From: Pagrus major
Taxonomy: Eukaryota; Chordata; Actinopteri; Spariformes; Sparidae
DNA length: 64,000 nt
Assembly (NCBI RefSeq): GCF_040436345.1
Contig: NC_133219.1
Coordinates: forward strand, 23,534,709 to 23,598,708
Reading direction: 5' to 3'
Positions 46,790 through 57,737 of this stretch are shown here, piece after piece (within the stretch, counting starts at the first letter, position 1; each line of letters begins with the position of its first letter). The notes under the pieces were generated by a model that saw nothing but the letters and a program-made list of their open reading frames with translations, made no database searches and was not told the DNA's origin. A program made the translations under genes and the position numbers.

Positions 46790-49700
46790 GGTCTCATCCA
46801 GAGGGAAGATGGCTCTATGGAGAAAGAGTTCGAGGAACTTAGACGCAGTCGCCCCAAACCACCTGTAGGTGGTGATTTTACCCTCAGTGACTGTTTCTAT
46901 TTCAGCCGGAGAGGAATTGAGAGCATCATAGAGGATGAGGTACATTTCAACTTAATTAGCAAGAACACGATGAGTTATGTAAATGGTGAGAAGTGATTTG
47001 TAATCCCTGCTTTTGCATTTCAGATTTTTAACGTCATTCATTTGTGAATTTAGGTGACCCAGCGGTTCACGTCAGAGGAGCTGGTGTCCTGGAACTTATT
47101 GACTCGCACCAACAATGATTTCCAGTACATCAGTCTGAGACTGACGCTGGTCTACAGCCTCGGCATCTTTGTGAGATACTGCATCCTCGCCCCTCTCAGG
47201 TGCATGAATACTGAATAGAGACTGATTCAGTAGTTCAGTATGTGTATGACATTTTATTCCTTCTGTTTGAAAATGAAAGACTAAACGTGTTCCTCTCTCT
47301 CCAGGATAACACTGGCCTGCATTGGTCTCACCTGGTTGGTCATAGGAACATCCGCAGTCGGATTACTTCCAAACTGGCGGTGACTACAAACTATAACCAT
47401 TCCAATTGATAATAGTCGTATTCCGTTTTTAACTTTTGTTCCCTTTGAAACGTTTCCCTCCTCATCTGTGCTTGTGTTTGTGTTTTTAGGATGAAGTTCT
47501 GGCTCAGTGAGTGGGTCCATGTGATGTGCTACAGGATCTGTGCTCGAGGACTCTCTGCCACCATCCGCTATCACAACAGGTGAGTGAGCCTCCTCAGCAT
47601 GTAACCTTCTAACAATAATACCTTCTGATACTGACTTCATGTCCTTACCTCGCAACAACAGGGAGAATAAACCCAAAAAAGGAGGAATTTGTGTCGCTAA
47701 TCACACCTCTCCTATCGACATTGTGATTCTCTGCAACGATGGGTGTTATGCTATGGTACAACTTATTTTATTTGACATTTACACAAATTTATATCACTTT
47801 CATGCCGAATCATAATTACCATAATTGCCTAAATGTGTTTGTCAGGTGGGTCAGGTTCATGGAGGTCTGATGGGAGTCATCCAGAGAGCCATGGTGAGGT
47901 CCTGTCCTCACGTCTGGTTCGAGAGAGCAGAGATGAAAGATCGCCACCTGGTGACCAAAAGGTGCGTTTTCTGCTCCTCCACTCCAGCACGTCTTGTCAG
48001 GCTTGTCTTTGCACGTCTTTCTCGCCTGTATATCCTCTCTGTGGCTGCTCTGGCATTAAGAGAGGTTGGCATTTTCCTGGCAGTGAAGTCTTCTAGAGTT
48101 TCTGCATCTGCTCTTATCCAAACAAGAACAGTTATGTTTTGGAGAGTCGCTACTGAGAAGTGACTCACACAGTTTGGATTCCAGTACCTCATATAATAAT
48201 ATCACATCTTCACCCCAGACGCTCGTTCCCAGATGTTTGATGTATTGTCCAAATGTGGAAAAAAACTCTTCAAAGGTTTAATATGTAGATATTTATGCAG
48301 CCAGGAAATGGTTTTCATTACCTCTTTGTGCTGCTTCCAGGTTGAAGGATCATGTGAATGACAAGACAAAGCTTCCCATATTGATATTTCCAGAGGGTGA
48401 GTGTGAGCTTGTCGAGAGATAGAGTTACTTGATGTTTGTCTTTGTATGATCAAAGATAGGACGCAGTGAGTGTTGTTGTTTTAGCTCAGTGCCTGGTGGC
48501 AGTCTGACCCCTGAGCTGTGACAAATGAGCAGCTACTTTATGTGGGTTTGGACAGAGCTCACACAACTCTGTCCCCTTTAATCTCCTGATGTCTGGTTTT
48601 CACAGGAACCTGTGTCAACAACACATCTGTCATGATGTTTAAAAAGGGAAGTTTTGAAATCGGAGCAACTATATACCCAGTAGCCATTAAGGTACATCAG
48701 TCCTTTCAGTCAATCGAGCTCCATCCCTGGCTTACATATTTCAAAGAACAGTTCCTCACTTACACTGAATGTCTGTGGGTTGTTTTTTTCTTGTTTACGT
48801 TTCTTAGTATGACCCAAAGTTTGGAGATGCTTTCTGGAACAGCTCCAAGTACAGCATGGTCAGTTACCTGCTGAGGATGATGACGAGCTGGGCCCTCGTC
48901 TGCAATGTCTGGTACCTGCCAGCCATGCACCAACAGGTGAGTAAGACATGAGCTGAACCGTGTGCATAAGGTCCAGCCCCCTCCCTTCCTCCAGTTTATG
49001 TATAGTACACACACAGACACACATCACGGTGGGCTGAGTTTGCTTTCTATTCAAAAACGGCAGGAGGGAGAAGATGCTGTCCAGTTTGCCAACAGAGTGA
49101 AGTCAGCCATCGCTCACCAGGGAGGCCTGCTAGATCTCCAGTGGTAAGATCTTTACTTTCTTCAATTGATTGTTTTTTAATTGTTCTGGAGTATTTTACT
49201 TTACTTGTTCTGGCAGGAACTGACATGATCCAGGCTTAAAGGGACAGTTCCGCAAAATAAACATTTTCCCTCTCCCCGTAGTGCTATTTATCCATCTTGA
49301 TTGTTGATGTGAGTGAGATTAGAGAGTTTTAGAGATGTCTGCCTTCTCTGGATTATAATGGAGCTAGATGGCACTCTGCTTGGGGTGCTCAAAGTGCCAA
49401 AAAATGTGTCTTTCTAGAAATCATGACCCGGTTGCTCAAGATCATCCACAGACCTTGCTGTAAACACTTTTGTATAGGAACTATTTTCATTCTACCAAAC
49501 TACATCGTATCACCGAGCAGAAGGAAGTACAGTGTGCATCTATTCATGAATAGAAGACTAGCTAACTGAGCTAGCTAATGTTTAAACTCAGCCAAGAAGG
49601 ATGCCAATGATGTTAACATCCTGCGCTGTCACGAACCTCTTCTGGAAAGAGACACTGCTGTTGAAATGAGACTCAAGATTTTGGGTTGAACTGTTCTTTT

Positions 49701-50072
49701 AATCTGTGATTCAGAAACCAACCCATAATGCACATTCATATACAGTAATTGTATCATTATATCACAGCTGGTGAGTGAGAATCTTTCCATGGTTTCCAAA
49801 GATACGATTCTCCACAGAGGCACATGCAGTCCCTTAACTCAACGTCAGACATGAAAAACACCAAGACAACGTTTCAGCTTGCATGGATATGTATTGACAT
49901 TGAAGAGTGAAATAATTAGAACCACTCTCAGTTTGTCCCGTCTCCACCTGTCTGTCTCTGCAGGGATGGAGGCCTGAAGAGAGCCAAGGTGAAGGAGTCG
50001 TTTAAAGAGCAGCAGCAGAAGCAGTACAGCAGCATGGTGGTGGGAGACGACAGCAGCAGCAACAGTGACTGA
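44428..50072 (+). CDS. gpat3: Glycerol-3-phosphate acyltransferase 3 (GPAT3/AGPAT9)
   Basis: ER membrane enzyme that transfers an acyl chain to sn-glycerol-3-phosphate, making lysophosphatidic acid, the first step of triglyceride and phospholipid synthesis. Thirteen coding exons: 44428-44571, 45435-45501, 46791-46939, 47054-47199, 47305-47379, 47490-47579, 47662-47755, 47846-47961, 48341-48396, 48606-48691, 48808-48936, 49064-49143, 49964-50072; total 1341 bases, 446 aa (human GPAT3 434). The acyltransferase motif NHTSPID has H238 and D243 (HX4D), and FPEGT is at 310-314. Hydrophobic spans lie near residues 12-34 and 150-190. The N-terminus (FSLGISETYMTILVKTLEWAT) fits GPAT3 better than GPAT4. 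A GTG nine bases upstream is in frame, but ATG 44428 (GAAGATGG) is the natural start. Intron 2 ends in an 80-base TG repeat directly at the acceptor; introns 1 and 12 carry TTAA-flanked elements. Confidence 0.95.
45042..45340. mobile_element. TTAA-flanked miniature element in gpat3 intron 1
   Basis: Begins AGGAGACCTATTATGC and ends GCATAATATGTCTCCT, with TTAA on both sides (45038-45041, 45341-45344). A 299-base relative of the element at 17318-17805, in reverse order internally (for example GCGCCTCATC/GACATCACACTACATCACCATGTC reads as the complement of the other copy's TGACGTAGTGTGATGTC region). Confidence 0.8.
45537..45560. repeat. (AGAT)n tetranucleotide repeat
   Basis: Six AGAT units just downstream of gpat3 exon 2, in intron 2. 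Confidence 0.95.
46707..46787. repeat. (TG)40 microsatellite abutting a gpat3 splice acceptor
   Basis: About 40 uninterrupted TG units followed only by TTAG and then the first base of gpat3 exon 3 (46791). The normal pyrimidine tract is replaced by the repeat. It is the longest microsatellite in the window and likely length-polymorphic. Confidence 0.97.
49240..49698. mobile_element. TTAA-flanked miniature element of a second family, gpat3 intron 12
   Basis: Starts AGGGACAGTTC and ends GAACTGTTCTT, with TTAA at 49236-49239 and 49699-49702. It is 459 bases with no coding capacity, and its interior is unlike the 17318 family, so it is a distinct TTAA-targeting element. Confidence 0.7.
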
Positions 50073-50423
50073 GATCCTCACCCAGCATGCTGTACAGATC
50101 CCTGTTTTTGGAGAATGTACACAGGAAACAGGCCACTCTCCTCTAGTATGTTCCCATTAGCTGGATACTTTCAGGGAGTACTGCCAAGTGGACTTAAACA
50201 CAATGTGAAACCTTAGGTACAGCTAAGAGGAGGAGATTCTCAGTGATTCACAGCAAACACAAGTGCAATATGAACTTTATGAGAAGCTGAGCTGAGCTCT
50301 CTGTTTTAACCGCTGCTGAAGATACCGTAGCTACTGTTTTGATTGAATGATAATGCTGAGATAATGCTCTGAATGAAATGTGTGATCGCAGACAAACCAC
50401 TGGATCCATGAATGTCTCTACTC

Positions 50424-50880
50424 CAGGGGTATCTGACATCGCCGTGTTGGTGTTGTTCCTAGAACATCACACTTCATGTTGCTCCAGGACCATCCTCTCA
50501 AATTATGAAAATCCATATCTGGAGCAAGCCGCCATGGCTGAATGTGTTAGGTGTAGGACTCTCACTCAGGAGACGGGTTTGCATCACATTTGAAACATAT
50601 CTTTATACTGTTCACTTATAATTTTACACTAAGTTCATTTATTATTTTCCACTTCTTTTCAGTTTTCTGTCACTGGTTGGTTAGGTTTAGGAAAACATGG
50701 TTTGGGTTCAAATAGACACTTTCACCAAGTTGAACAAATGTTAGAAAGGATAACTTTACTTCATTTCTTTTTCCCGGATTACAAAACATGACTGGTCCGT
50801 TGCAATGATGGTCCAGGAGCAACATTAGTAATGACAGTCCAGGAAAAACACCAACACGGCGATATCAGACAGAGCCCCTA
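50424..50880. mobile_element. Inverted-repeat element inside the gpat3 3' UTR
   Basis: Arms at 50424-50495 and 50806-50880 are reverse complements of each other, including the near-perfect block ATCGCCGTGTTGGTGTT and TGTTGCTCC.GGACCATC. The 310-base interior is unrelated. It lies after the gpat3 stop (50072) and before the probable poly(A) signal (50928), so it is probably transcribed and can fold into a stem of about 70 base pairs. Confidence 0.75.
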
Positions 50881-50927
50881 CTCTCACAGTCAGTTGACTC
50901 ATTCATGTGCTGTTCATTGTTTTTTTA

Positions 50928-50933
50928 AATAAA
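50928..50933 (+). terminator. Polyadenylation signal of gpat3
   Basis: AATAAA after a T tract, about 855 bases beyond the stop. It is followed by a T-rich stretch (ATTTTGTTTAC). It is the first canonical plus-strand hexamer I noticed in the 3' region. Confidence 0.55.
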
Positions 50934-51036
50934 ATTTTGTTTACAATTTTAACGCCAACAGTGTGATGATTCAATACCAAAAAGAACCTGGAGGTAGATG
51001 TACTATTTTATAACATGAAATGGCATATATTTTAAT

Positions 51037-51921
51037 AGGGGTGGGAATCAGAGGTTAACTCACGATACATTACTAGTACGATATGTTGCTCATGAGATGG
51101 CATCACGACATGGCGATTCTGTGAAACTTGTTACAAGAAGATCATCTAACAATACGTCACGTCGTTTGTGTGTAACTGAAGAAGAAATATACCGCCTAAA
51201 AGGCAAAAAGCAGCAATTATGTGTTAATTTACTGCATTGTGGTGTCTTTTTCACAGAATTTGAAATGGACAAAAAAAGAGTCTTAGCTTAGTGTCTTAAA
51301 CACACACTGAGTGCAACTTGTCCATTTAAAAAAGCCATAAACAGGCACAAGCCCAAACTGCTAGAAATAACAGCAGCTTTGGAGTTAAAATGTTTAAAGG
51401 AAGGACACAACTATGGCTCACTACCATTGTTTCAATCTGTGTAGATTAAAAATCCCCCCAGGCTTTAATGAAACCCCTGAAAACTCATCTCTGTTCCTCA
51501 AAATTACATATTTGGAAGATTTTTCCATGAAAAAAAGCCCTTCTTGGGTCCAAAATGGCTTCGACGTAACTCTACTACCATGGCTCATTAAGTATTCAAT
51601 GATCTAGTGATATGCAAATCAGCCAGACTCTTGCTCCGCCCTGATCCACAGCAGCTCGATGTACCTGCTCACTCACACACCTTTGACTCTGTCACCAAAC
51701 TCCTTTTTCCCTGTTTTACCAGCTCTGTCTGTCTTTTACAATGGGAAATTGTAATTCTGGAGTTCTTCAGTCATTTAGTCAAGTCAAACTGACAGGTGAA
51801 TCTGTTAGGAGTGCCTGCATGCTTTGTTAAAAAGATCGATACTTGGCACCAGTGTATCAATAATGTATTGTAAGAGGAAGGGATATGATATATTGTGGTA
51901 TCATTATTTCATCCCACCCCC
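51037..51921. mobile_element. Decayed DNA element with GGGGTGGGAA-type ends
   Basis: The left end AGGGGTGGGAATCA with CACGATACATTA and the right end AATAATGTATTG..TTTCATCCCACCCCCT form a loose inverted pair about 880 bases apart. This end sequence is common among fish hAT-like elements. No transposase frame remains. It fills most of the gap between gpat3 and the small gene at 52.3 kb. Confidence 0.5.
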
Positions 51922-52317
51922 TATTATTTAATATGTTTGATGGATTCAAAGAGAGAAATACTGAGATATTCATGATTTAAGTATTTAAATATTTGTTTTA
52001 TATATTTAGATTTTGCAGTGTTACACTGCAACATAATTAACACTGATAAGCACCTATGAAACACAGTTTCCAGTCAGGAGACAACCAGTTTGAACAATCT
52101 TAGATTATTGAATTTAACACTGATAGACATTTAGCTTTGTTTTCAAGAAAGGAAACTTTTTGCAAACTGTCTTTAGTAATCCTTGACCCCTCGCTATTTT
52201 TTCACACAAAGGTAAAGCATGGACACAAGAGACCCAAAGGTTTGGCACTTAAATAATGCATGAGAAGGTTGAGTGTGAAAGCCCAGTTCATTCATGTCCA
52301 CATGAGATGTGACGGCC

Positions 52318-53716
52318 TTAAAGGATGACACACAGCGGAGACTTTTTAGATCTCTCTCCACCAGATGGTTTTCCTGCAGTCGGACCCTCACTGCCGCCAT
52401 TTTCCTCCGGGTTCCCCTCTTTGGTCCCTTAAAAGCAAATTAAAGACAGACTTCACTCACTGTGACTGTGTGAATGTTGATGCTGTTGCTTTGTTTCAAA
52501 TTGTCAGCGTCCTCACCATCATTCTCCTGATCAGTCAGATCTGTGTTGTCCTGCGTACTCTGTGTAAAAACAAACATCACTTAATCACATGAACGACATC
52601 TGTCACATCAGCACATTGTGTCTGACAGCCTCGAAACCAATCAGTTATGATGGCAGCACTTACCTGCAACAAGTTAGTTTTGTTTTTCTTTCTCTGTTCC
52701 AGATATCTGCAAAAATCATCAACAATGCAAAGAAGTTTACATGCAATTGCCAAGAAACTCAGCTGAGTCTGGTTTATCTACAATGATGACAGCCAGTGTG
52801 TGTGTCGCAGCTTTCCTTGAAATGTGACTTCCTGTCTCTTTTAGTGAACTGGCCAGGAGAGACTAATGGTCCAGTCAAATATTTATGAGCCTGATTAGTG
52901 CCTCACATCTGTGTCTCCCTCTGCACAGTTCAAATGACAAACAGGTTGCAGCTGATTCAGACGCTGAGCTGCTTTTATCTCTCAGCAATAAAAGCCAATA
53001 AAGCTGCTCTGCAGCAAATCCTCTGTTTGTATTCTGTTAGTTTCTACATTCAAAACAGCCATGGCTGTAACAATCTGTCATCACACAATGTCTTGTGTTT
53101 CTTCAAGGCTATGATTTTAAAGTTGTGTTAGTTTCCTTTACTTATGCGTAGCCATTATTTAATTTTATTTGATTATGCTGGAAAACTGGTGAATGACTGG
53201 TCTTCTCGATAACAGGGATAAACAAACACAATTATAGATTGGGCCTTTAACAACAGCTTTTATTTAATCGTTAAAATCAACATGATAAAACCAAACTATT
53301 ATGAACTTTCTTAAGATGTGGAATTTCCTACACTGCCATCCTGTAATGTGCTTTGAATGTAAAGTACACAGTAAATTCTCTGTGTACTGAAAATTCACAG
53401 CACTACTGATGCAAAATGAATCTATTACATTTAAAATACTGGTTACATTTGAGTACACGTGTGCAGTAATCTAACCCACCGTTGCAGATAAGAGTCATGG
53501 TTCCTGTTGGCAGGTTTGGTCTTCTTCTTCAGTCCATCTGGTGTCCACGTTGTGCTTGTATCTACTCCTACATCCACCCTGCCTGCAGCTCCAGATGCAA
53601 TAGGCATTTCTGCCAGGAGGACTACAGATTTCAGAAATCAAACATAAACTCACAGTCATTTGGATGCAACTTGCAGAGTTTCACAAACTCCTCCTCGAAC
53701 TCCTGTTGTTGACTGG
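52318..53716 (-). CDS. Unrecognised small gene with C-terminal CaaX motif (5' end unresolved)
   Basis: Not recognised. Five exons on the minus strand join in perfect phase: 53716-53654, 53621-53480, 52706-52664, 52559-52517, 52427-52318 (63, 142, 43, 43, 110 bases), each with canonical AG and GT borders. They encode at least 132 residues: an acidic start (QQQEFEEEFVKLCKLHPND), a middle with TSTTWTPDGLKKKTKPANRN and a helical basic stretch (YLQRYLEQRKKNKTNLLQ), a low-complexity Gly/Glu/Ser tail, and the end SKKSPLCVIL then TAA. CVIL is a CaaX box, Leu-ended, predicting geranylgeranylation, with a basic stretch before it, so membrane attachment is inferred. The first exon is missing: an ATG in strong context (GCCATGG, 53775) lies in a different frame from the first exon shown, and that exon has its own good acceptor. 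It could be a real gene with an unseen first exon, or one with an assembly indel. It sits between gpat3 and myl7. Confidence 0.6.
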
Positions 53717-53964
53717 CTGTGTGAGCAGGAAAATGTGGCCGTGGAGTTTATGGAGGTGTTTGTTGTTGTATCCATGGCAACAGTCTCTCAAAAGAATTGA
53801 ACAGCACTGAGGCCTCTGTGAACGGGAACCACTGACGTCCTCTTTATTTATCTGTAAAATGTTTAGAAATAGTCACATGTGCCTTCACATGTAGTCCAGG
53901 GAAAATCTCGGATCACAAAATCTTTTACCAACCAAGAAGAAACTACTTTGTATTAGTTATCTTA

Positions 53965-54090
53965 AGCCGCGTTTCCATTGCAGGAACTTCACTCAGAGAC
54001 TACGAACCTTAGCCCAGCGCGTTTCCACCACAGGGACCAGGGTCTTAAGTAAGTTCTGGGAACATTAATTGTACCCTCAAAAAGTCCCTG
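53965..54090. repeat. Repeat fragment of the 'GCGTTTCCATTGCAGG' type
   Basis: GCGTTTCCATTGCAGGAAC and, 65 bases later, GCGTTTCCACCACAGGGACC, with AAGTTCTGGGAAC, resemble a widespread fish DNA element. No gene is visible in the rest of 53776-54640 apart from possible 5' sequence of the small gene. Confidence 0.5.
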
Positions 54091-54648
54091 TTCAGGTGGG
54101 GTTTGCAGAACTCAACATTGTTGATTGGTAAAGTGCTCACAGCATTTTTATTTCAGCCACCATTTCTTTTCTCAAATCTGCTGCTGCAAACCAGTTATTT
54201 GTTTGTTCATTGTGCTTGTGCCATCAGCATGGAGTTACAAATGAAGGCGTATGGCAGATGGGCTGATGCCATCATTGTTGTATAGATGTGTGCAAAAATC
54301 ACCAGAATAAAAGTACGCTAAATATGCAGAAAGATTAAAATTACAGTAGGAAAAGAATTAGTACTATAACAATTATTTGTAAGCTTAAAATGACCAGTTA
54401 GTTTATCAAACTCTGCTATTCTCTCCTTTCCTTTACATTAAATTACTAAAGTTACACATTTCTTGGTGAGTTACGTTAAACTTAATTAAACAATCAAGGA
54501 TACGTCATTTTCCTGTGTGTGATGTTCATATTTTTTTATTTTGGCAACACAGCCATGGTAAGGAGTTTTTAGTCTTATTCTATATGCAGCATTGCTGAAC
54601 AAAATGAGCATTTGAAATCAACGAAGAAACTTTCGAGGAGCCCAATAC

Positions 54649-54654
54649 TTTATT
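54649..54654 (-). terminator. Polyadenylation signal of myl7
   Basis: AATAAA on the minus strand (GGAATAAAG), about 155 bases after the myl7 stop. The spacing suits a compact 3' UTR. Confidence 0.6.
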
Positions 54655-54805
54655 CCTAACAGCATACAAACAAATGAGCCGATTTTTCATACCATTAGAA
54701 TTGCAGCAGATAGTCATTCATGTTGTTGGATGAAAACCAGCCTGTTTAAATACAGCTATCATAATGTTCAGATGACCTGACGACACTGTAGGATTACAGT
54801 CCTTG

Positions 54806-56595
54806 TTAGGATTCCTCCTTCTCATCTCCGTGTGTGATGATGTAGCAGAGCGACTTGTAGTCGATGTTGCCAGTCGGGTCAATGGGAGCGACAGCGAAGG
54901 CCTGATCCACCTGGAGGTTTATAAAATGACTGGTGAAAATAATCATTTTAAAGAATAGCTCGAGAGTCTGTAACTATAAAAATAGAATAGACAAACCTCC
55001 TCTGCTGTGAATTTATCAGCCTGGTTCATCAGTAGTCGTCTAAACCTGGATAAACATGACAAGAGGAAGTGTAAGAGGAGAGGAAAAAATTAAATACTGT
55101 AATTTCACAGTGAATAGAGCTAACATGAATGCTAAGTAATAAAACTGATCTTACTCATCCTTGTTCACAAAGCCAGTCGCATTGGGGTCAAAAAGCTTGA
55201 AAGCAGCAAGTATGGTTTCTTCAGGGTCAGTACCTGGAGGGAAACAAAGCATCACAGAGCATCTCCTGAAAGTTCATCAAAGAAAATTTAAAGATTCATT
55301 AGCTCATGATTTGATCTGAAAGGCTCTCACCATTCAGTTTCTCCCCAAATAGACTCAGGAACACGGTGAAGTTGATGGGACCCTTCCCCTCATTCAACAT
55401 CTCGTCCAGCTCCTCATCTTTGACGTTAAGCTTCCCTGGTACACACACACACATCAACATCATGGTCATCATCTATAGAGCATTTAAACAGATTAAACAG
55501 ATTAAAATGTAAAAGTAAAGAAAATACCCAGCTGTCCATAGGTCTCCTTCAGGTCCTGTTTTTTGATAACACCATCTCTGTCTTGGTCAATGCAGCCAAA
55601 AGCCTGTAGGCACAAACAATAATAATGACAAACAACTAAATCAAAATAGAAATAGACAGAGTAAGACAATAGATAAAATAGAAAATAGACACCTTTTTCA
55701 ATCGTTTAAACTTCTTTCTTTTGCATTACATGTTTTTACAAATGCAGGCTGATTATTATTCACTTTGATAGAAATGCTGAAAATGAGGTATTTTACTATG
55801 CACAGCTCACAATAATAATGTTTTCCTTGACCAAATGTAAGAATATGTTGAATTGCATTTAAGCCTTTTCTTTTTTCTCACTGACTAACAAGATTAGCAA
55901 GGGTTAAAAGATATGTTAATTTATTTTAGTGTAATATTTGCATTGTATAATCTGTACATCAAAATTGTATTTATTACATCAAAAAAGAGAATTCTCCATC
56001 ATTCACTATTGTTGTAAATTAAAGAGAGTATTGTTGCATTTATCATTTATTGTCATTTTAAGAGCCGTTTTTTAAATAAATGTATGCTTTTCATCCGTTC
56101 AGTTTGTGTATACGGTCACATCAACCATTCCTATACTGGTTAAGTTAACGAATGAAGGTAAATTGAATATTTCTCTTCCTTTTCATTTTACAATCAAAAC
56201 CGACAGATTCCTATGGAAATTTCCTACAAGAAAAAAGAGAAAGAAAAAGAGTCTTGTCCAGGCCGGAGAAGACACACTACTGCTGTACCTCTTTGAACTC
56301 CTGTATCTGGGACTGCTCGAACATGGAGAAGACATTGGAGCAAGCCTTCTGTCCTCCCCTCTGTCTCTTATTGGAGGCCTTCTTACTTGCCTGAGAAGAT
56401 GTACGCAAATACACTCAGTTTACACACTTACATTTTCTTTACTGCAGACTGTCAGTCAGAAGTGTACAAATCGCACAAAATACACAATAACCTAATTACA
56501 ACACATTAATAGATTCCAAAATTGTCTGTTTTTTCATTTTATGTCACCGCTGACTTAAAGTATTAAAAACCTGAAAACGCTGACTGACTTACCAT
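54806..56595 (-). CDS. myl7: Cardiac (atrial) myosin regulatory light chain 2
   Basis: Binds the neck of cardiac myosin heavy chain and tunes contraction; in fish myl7 (cmlc2) is expressed throughout the embryonic heart. Seven coding exons: 56595-56593, 56390-56289, 55603-55528, 55435-55331, 55233-55155, 55045-54997, 54910-54806; 519 bases, 172 aa, the usual length. Exon 1 contributes only the ATG. Near the N-terminus [19 protein letters not shown] carries the phosphorylatable Ser (residue 19). The first EF-hand loop [12 protein letters not shown] (41-52) keeps its Ca/Mg ligands; later EF-hand regions are degenerate ([12 protein letters not shown]), as normal in this family. The end, [10 protein letters not shown], is Myl7-like; MYL2 differs. 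The gck gene lies just upstream in the same direction, as in human. Confidence 0.95.
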
Positions 56596-56646
56596 GTCTG
56601 AGTGATCGTACGTGGACTCCCAGCCGAGGTGTGATGCTGGGGTGGG

Positions 56647-56688
56647 TTTTATGTACGGCCAATCTTATCTCCTGCCCTCCTATAATAG
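56647..56688 (-). promoter_or_regulatory. Compact cardiac promoter elements of myl7
   Basis: Read on the minus strand towards the ATG: CTATTATAGG (one mismatch from an SRF CArG box), AGATAAG (GATA factor site), ATTGG (inverted CCAAT), then CATAAAA (TATA-like) about 52 bases before the start codon. GATA and SRF-type sites are typical of cardiac myosin promoters, and short upstream regions of fish myl7 are known to be enough for heart expression. The site assignments come from motif reading only. Confidence 0.55.
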
Positions 56689-56699
56689 CCTGCGGTGGG

Positions 56700-57737
56700 C
56701 AGCACAGTCCCTTACATGGCCAAGGCTGTTCTCTGTGTGTCAGCGAAGGGACCTGATAAGAGGTGAAGCAGCCAGGATTCCTCTGGGCTGGAAAATAGAG
56801 ATATGAGGAGCAGAGAGGGAGAGAGGAGACAGGGCAAAGTGACCTCTGACATTTGACAGTCACTCGACCAAATAAAGTTTCTCCTCAGAGGTCAAATTTA
56901 GCTCAAAATGAATGTGTTATGTGCACTATTATAAAGATTTCAGTAACAGCATTGTGTGACGCTACACAGCAGGCCTTAAGCCTGATTTCTTATAAATATA
57001 ATAACTACCTGTTGCATATGAGATGATATAGGGACTAAATACTTTATGTAGTTCACTAGTTCTCTGATGGTTTCTATTTTCATATCATACCTTTCTCATT
57101 CTTAGTGCTATGACTGTGGACAAATAAATCAGCTGATATATTATCTAGGACAAACTGAATCGAGTAGAAATGTCACTTCTCTTCAGACTTATTAATATTA
57201 TTTTGGACAGCTTACAGTACATTGGTTGTGGCTAAATATTTTTTTCATTGGCTAAATAATGAGGCCATGGACCAAAATCACATGCTGAACAAAGAATCTA
57301 TCATTTCCAGCTACACCATGGTTTCCTTCCTCACAAGAGGCTTGACATTGTTGATGTGTAACTCCATAACCAGCATGTACATGGATTATATCTGTGAGAA
57401 CAGATTCATTTATACATCGTTGTTCTGGGTCCATTTTCAAGTGTGTTATAATAATAAAAGCACTTAAATCTTGTGAAATTATTGTTGCATTTACAGGAAA
57501 GAAGATTTTTATATTCAGGCTTGGTAGCTTTCACTCCTTTAATGTAATATTAAGAGGACAATTACACCTATATCACTTTGATTTTGTCGTTGTGTTCAAA
57601 GTGTTTTACATTGCTTGATAATGAGTATTGTTTTAATGTGGTAAGTATATTACATTACTTTAAAATTAAAATTGTTTTAATGTGTTTTAATGACAAATCA
57701 TACTTGTCAATCTAAAAAATATTATAACATTACTTTA
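56700..57737. other. Intergenic between myl7 and gck, no gene seen
   Basis: AT-rich. The part nearest 56700-56860 could hold further myl7 regulatory sites: it includes AAGGGACC and a CCTTACATGGC stretch resembling a CArG box. The rest shows nothing I can name. Confidence 0.45.

Noticed and set aside
46585-46996. Frames with long Cys/Val or Thr/His runs
   Set aside because: Produced by the TG/CA microsatellite next to gpat3 exon 3; only the exon part is real.
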